A stretch of 64,000 bases of DNA, from positions 1,674,001-1,738,000 of the forward strand of contig NZ_SJJZ01000002.1 in the NCBI RefSeq assembly GCF_004331345.1, given 5' to 3'. Shown piece after piece: positions 60,696 through 64,000 of the stretch. The notes beneath the pieces were generated by a model, which was given only the letters and a program-made list of their open reading frames with translations, did not search any database and was not told the DNA's origin. This DNA is from Kribbella soli (GTDB lineage Bacteria; Actinomycetota; Actinomycetes; Propionibacteriales; Kribbellaceae). The first letter of the stretch is position 1, and every line of letters starts with the position of its first letter. The translations under genes and the position numbers were made by a program.

Positions 60696-62516
60696 TCACA
60701 CACAGACGAGTACGTCGAACAATCCGATCTCCGGCACCTGCACCCACCCGTCGCTCACCTGCAGGCGCTCCTGCGCCACCAACGCCCGCACCTCGCGTAC
60801 GCCGGCCGGCACCCGCAACCGGGCCGGCCCGATCCGTACGGGTGGAGCGAATCGCTGGTCGGTGTCCCCCGATCTGTTCAGCAGATGCACGACGAACCCC
60901 GCCGCCGACCGCCCCACCACGATCTCGACCTGCTCCGGCAGGTCCGTCTGCACCGCTCCGCCCACCTGATCCACGAACAGATCGCGATGAACGCTCAATC
61001 CCACCTCTCGGTAGGCCCGTCCGATGGTCCACGGGAAGAGCACCACGTTGCCCTGCTTGACCATCCCGGGACGGTCGAGCAGCACGTGTCCGTGGCACTT
61101 CTCCGGTGGGCCGTACGGCGCTCTCGACAGGGCTCGTAGCGCGACCTCGGCGTCGGACGGTGCCTCGACGACCTCGAAGGTCCCGAACACCGGGACACCA
61201 CCCTCGAGGTGCAGCGACCGCACCTCCGCCTCGGTCTCGTACCGGGCAAGCGGCCTGATCGGGAGCGCCGGCACCGTTGTGGTGCCGGTGGCAACTACCG
61301 CTCCGTCGTACGTGCCGAGGTCGACCGGCCCGAGGTCCGGCAGCACGACCACCTGATAGCGACTCAAGTCGACGTCGGCGAGACGGTGTTCGGGAAGGAC
61401 GTCGAATGGCACGTGGCGTTGCAGAAGCGCCAGGTACAAGCCTTCGAACTCCGCCCGCGAGCGCTCCGACCTGACCAGAAGGGTCTGCGCGGCCGGTACC
61501 AGGTCGCGATAGACCTCCGAGTGGTCACGGTGGAACCGCGTGAGCCGGGACGCGACGTCCAGGCAGGCGTACGGCGTGGTCTCCGGCGTCCCCATGATGT
61601 ACGTCGACGGGTTGGCGCCGCGGGCGATCGCCTGCACCAGGTACTGCGCGAAGTGATGCGGATCCTCACTGGCCATCCGGTACGGCATGTCCACGAAGCC
61701 CACCGAGTTGGTCAGCACCGGGACCGTGGGACGGAAGGTCTTCGCCGCGCTCACGCTCTCGCTGGTTCGGTGATGCCACAACCGCCGGCCGACCGCGTTG
61801 TTCGCCTCGTGGAACACGATGTCCGCCTGATCACCGAGGACCAACGGTGCCTCTGGACGTCGAGCCGCCAGGTGATCCCGGATCCTCCCGGTGAGATCGG
61901 CCAGCACGTCCTTCGAGAACCGTTGCCAGTCCGCATACCCGGGTGAGTCACGGTCGTCCGGCAGCGGACCGTCGTACCGCTCCTGACATGCCACGCAGTG
62001 GCAGACCCCGTGGTAGACGCGGCTGTAGTCGACCTCGTTGAACGACATCCAGTTGCAGAAGAAGCCGTCCAGCGGATACCGATCGAGCACCTCGTCGAGG
62101 ACCTCGAACAGCTTCACCTGGTAGTAGTCACCACTCGGGCACACACTCGTCAGCCCGTTGTAGACCTGCCGCGCCCCGGTCGGTCCGACGAAGCACCAGT
62201 CCGGATGCGCCTCCGCCCGCCGATGGTCGATCTTGGAGAAATCCATCCGCCCCATCACGCGGATGCCGCGCCGCGCCGCTGCCTTCACCGCGTCACCGAC
62301 CAGGTCTCCGGACGGCCGCTCCGCCAGATACGGGTTGCGCGTCTGGAACTCCAGATCGGTCGGGTAGTTCGACAGGATCCCGCCGACGCTCAGCAACCAG
62401 GTGTCCGCACCGAACTCCTCCAGGTAGTCCAGCACCGACTCGACGTCCAGCCCCGCGTCGATCTCGCGCAGGTTGGTCTGGAACATCCGGAACGGGTCCT
62501 GCCACCAGAGCCTCAT
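60696..62516 (-). CDS. putative glycoside hydrolase, GHL6-like
   Basis: A 606-residue protein. The N-terminal barrel (about 1-350) resembles the hypothetical glycosyl hydrolase 6 (GHL6) group: WWQDPFRMFQTNLREIDAG, the RVMGRMDFSKIDHR strand, DGFFCNWMSFNEVDYSRVY (candidate acid residues) and CHCVACQERYDG with a Cys cluster. It is followed by a beta-galactosidase-trimerisation-like region (about 360-460) and a strand domain. There is no signal peptide, so it should act on imported oligosaccharide in the cytosol. The activity of GHL6 proteins is not established. Its start overlaps the GarR-like stop (ATGA). Confidence 0.7.
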   Translation of the reverse strand: MRLWWQDPFRMFQTNLREIDAGLDVESVLDYLEEFGADTWLLSVGGILSNYPTDLEFQTRNPYLAERPSGDLVGDAVKAAARRGIRVMGRMDFSKIDHRRAEAHPDWCFVGPTGARQVYNGLTSVCPSGDYYQVKLFEVLDEVLDRYPLDGFFCNWMSFNEVDYSRVYHGVCHCVACQERYDGPLPDDRDSPGYADWQRFSKDVLADLTGRIRDHLAARRPEAPLVLGDQADIVFHEANNAVGRRLWHHRTSESVSAAKTFRPTVPVLTNSVGFVDMPYRMASEDPHHFAQYLVQAIARGANPSTYIMGTPETTPYACLDVASRLTRFHRDHSEVYRDLVPAAQTLLVRSERSRAEFEGLYLALLQRHVPFDVLPEHRLADVDLSRYQVVVLPDLGPVDLGTYDGAVVATGTTTVPALPIRPLARYETEAEVRSLHLEGGVPVFGTFEVVEAPSDAEVALRALSRAPYGPPEKCHGHVLLDRPGMVKQGNVVLFPWTIGRAYREVGLSVHRDLFVDQVGGAVQTDLPEQVEIVVGRSAAGFVVHLLNRSGDTDQRFAPPVRIGPARLRVPAGVREVRALVAQERLQVSDGWVQVPEIGLFDVLVCV

Positions 62517-63361
62517 GAGTGCTCCCGGCGCAACGTCCGGTACAGCGCGGAGTGGTCCAGCTCCCCGTCCCCGTCCGCGATGGCAGCGTTCATCAACTGC
62601 TGCGTCGCGGCGGTGTTCGGCAGCGCCAGATCCAGTTCGGCCGCGGCCTGAGCGGCGAGCCCGAGGTCCTTACGGTGCAGCCGGAGCCGGAACCCCGGCT
62701 CGAAGGCCTCGTTGACCATCCGCTCGCCGTGCACCTCGAGAATGCGTGAGCTCGCGAACCCGCCCATCAGCGCCCGCCGTACGACGGCCGGATCCGCGCC
62801 GGCCCGTTCCGCGAACAGCAGTCCCTCGGCCACCGCTTCGATGGTCAGCCCGACGATGATCTGGTTCGCGACCTTCGCGGTCTGCCCGGCACCGGGACCG
62901 CCGATCAGCGTGACGTTCTTCCCGAGGACGTCGAAGATCGGCCGCGCCCGCTCGAACACCTCCGGCCGGCCGCCGACCATGATCGTCAACGTCCCGTCCC
63001 GCGCACCGAGCTCGCCACCGGACACCGGTGCGTCCAGGTAGTCGCAGCCCAATTTGTCGATCAGCTGTGCGAAACCGATGGTGGCGGTCGGCGAGATCGA
63101 GCTCATGTCGATCACCAATGACTCTGCCCGCAGCCCCTCGGCGGCTCCGCCCGGCGCGAACAACGCCGCCTCGACGTCCGGGGTGTCCGGCACCATCAGG
63201 ATCACGACCTCGGACCGCTCGGCCACCTCCTTGGCCGACGCACACACGTGTGCCGCGAGGTCGGTCCGGCCGCGATACACAGACAGTTCGTGGCCGGCAG
63301 CAATCAAGTTGTCCGCCATCGGACGGCCCATCACTCCGAGCCCGATGAACCCGATCCTCAT
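62513..63361 (-). CDS. 2-hydroxy-3-oxopropionate reductase-like (GarR/GlxR type)
   Basis: A 282-residue beta-hydroxyacid dehydrogenase with the N-terminal GFIGLGVMGRPMADNL dinucleotide loop, the substrate segment DAPVSGGELGARDGTL and the catalytic Lys in GAGQTAKVANQI. GarR converts tartronate semialdehyde to glycerate in glucarate, galactarate and glyoxylate metabolism. Here the operon context points to a sugar-acid or modified-sugar route, although related members act on other substrates. It overlaps both neighbours by ATGA. Confidence 0.87.
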   Translation of the reverse strand: MRIGFIGLGVMGRPMADNLIAAGHELSVYRGRTDLAAHVCASAKEVAERSEVVILMVPDTPDVEAALFAPGGAAEGLRAESLVIDMSSISPTATIGFAQLIDKLGCDYLDAPVSGGELGARDGTLTIMVGGRPEVFERARPIFDVLGKNVTLIGGPGAGQTAKVANQIIVGLTIEAVAEGLLFAERAGADPAVVRRALMGGFASSRILEVHGERMVNEAFEPGFRLRLHRKDLGLAAQAAAELDLALPNTAATQQLMNAAIADGDGELDHSALYRTLRREHS

Positions 63362-64000
63362 GGCCGGCTCCAATCGACGTGCACGACCTCGAGCAGCCCG
63401 GCGGTCGGAATCACGATCTCGGCCCGCCCGTCCACGACTGTCGGCTCCAGGTCCACCCCGGCCACCAGCAGCCGGACCTTCGGCCGATCCGTCGGTACGG
63501 CGATCGACACGGTCTGCGGCGGCAACGGGAGCGTCTCCCGGATCGCCCCTCGCATCGCCATCGGATTCGTGAGGTTGACCAACGCAACGGCGACTTCGTG
63601 CTCGCCCCGATGGACCGCGATGTCCACCAGCCCCGCGCCGTCGACCGTCACCTCGGGCGTCTTGCCGAGCGCCCAGGAGACCGCGTTCCCGATCAGTCGG
63701 CCATGGTCGGACTGCAACGCCTCCCAGAAGATCGCTCCGAGGTCGAACGGGAAGTAGACCGTCCGGCCGCCCTGGGCGTTCTCGGTGCAGATCACCGCGG
63801 GCTTGTCCGGAGCTTCTCGCTGGTAGACCTCTTCCATCGGCAGGTCCGGGAAGTCCGGGATGAACCGGAACGGCGTCACCGCATCCGACTCGACCCCGAT
63901 GATGTGGGTGCCACCGATGATCCGGGTCGTACCCTCGAAGCCGGCGTTCAACGGATGCGCGTCGGTCAACGCGATGTAGTTGTTCTGCACCGGCCGGCTC
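63358..64000 (-). CDS. C-terminal part of a second putative glycoside hydrolase
   Basis: The frame stays open to the right edge of the window (codons before the GTG at 63990 read S-R-P), so the start is missing and 214 codons are seen. The visible part has a glutamine-amidotransferase-like/trimerisation segment (RIIGGTHIIGVESD, PAVICTENAQGGRTVYFPFDLG, LIGNAVSWALGK) and a C-terminal strand domain. The pattern resembles the C-terminal half of GHL6/beta-galactosidase-like proteins, as in the neighbour at 60696. It is coupled to the GarR-like gene. Confidence 0.6.
   Translation of the reverse strand, partial: SRPVQNNYIALTDAHPLNAGFEGTTRIIGGTHIIGVESDAVTPFRFIPDFPDLPMEEVYQREAPDKPAVICTENAQGGRTVYFPFDLGAIFWEALQSDHGRLIGNAVSWALGKTPEVTVDGAGLVDIAVHRGEHEVAVALVNLTNPMAMRGAIRETLPLPPQTVSIAVPTDRPKVRLLVAGVDLEPTVVDGRAEIVIPTAGLLEVVHVDWSRP

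Overview
The window is chromosomal DNA from a high-GC Gram-positive actinomycete. The evidence is strong G/C third-position bias, many GTG starts, a mycothiol-dependent-type enzyme, a SARP/AfsR regulator, sugar ABC cassettes without their own ATPase, and several leaderless genes with a TANNNT box 6-7 nt before the start. Content and style suggest Nocardioidaceae (Kribbella-like). That genus call is an inference. No rRNA, tRNA, CRISPR array or transposase was recognised, and no gap between genes exceeds about 230 bases.

Layout. 1-8.5 kb: end of a phosphodiesterase gene, a YbdK-type ligase, a HipA-like kinase/DUF3037 pair, phosphoglucomutase, a fused MFS/spermidine-synthase-like protein, and a two-component system with a membrane protein. 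8.7-17.2 kb: housekeeping and small genes (lipoprotein, PD-(D/E)XK-like protein, YceI, FusB-like protein, pyrE, DnaQ-BRCT exonuclease, permuted NlpC/P60-like protein, phosphodiesterase, epimerase). 17.4-25.7 kb: a catabolic island with an IclR-controlled sugar ABC importer (SBP and two permeases), a divergent DapA-like/enolase-superfamily/SDR/DUF624 operon, and a second, paralogous IclR regulator.

25.9-31.4 kb: a one-strand operon of FtsK/SpoIIIE ATPase, coiled-coil membrane protein, small helical protein, modular protein with a C-terminal CDI-type nuclease, and a coupled likely immunity protein. It looks like a reduced type-VII-like secretion and toxin unit. The toxin gene carries a 15-base homopolymer just before its nuclease domain. 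32.3-38.8 kb: an AddB-like/AddA-like nuclease-helicase pair. 38.9-45.6 kb: LysE exporter, DUF4291, and a secreted Rhs protein tipped with a barnase-type RNase, coupled to barstar and followed by a gene broken by a 4-bp duplication.

45.8-54.4 kb: DUF6308-like protein, LLM-hemerythrin fusion, SARP regulator, FMN reductase, RibD/DHFR-like reductase, mycothiol-type enzyme and a pair of paralogous small proteins. 54.4-64 kb: an FAD-linked oxidase, then a tightly overlapped operon read right to left: two GHL6-like putative glycoside hydrolases (one cut by the window edge), a GarR-like reductase, SBP, two permeases, a 2-hydroxyacid dehydrogenase and a GntR/FCD regulator. Its substrate is unknown. 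Two toxin-immunity loci on either side of a recombination nuclease pair make 25.9-45.6 kb a competition/defence-flavoured accessory region.
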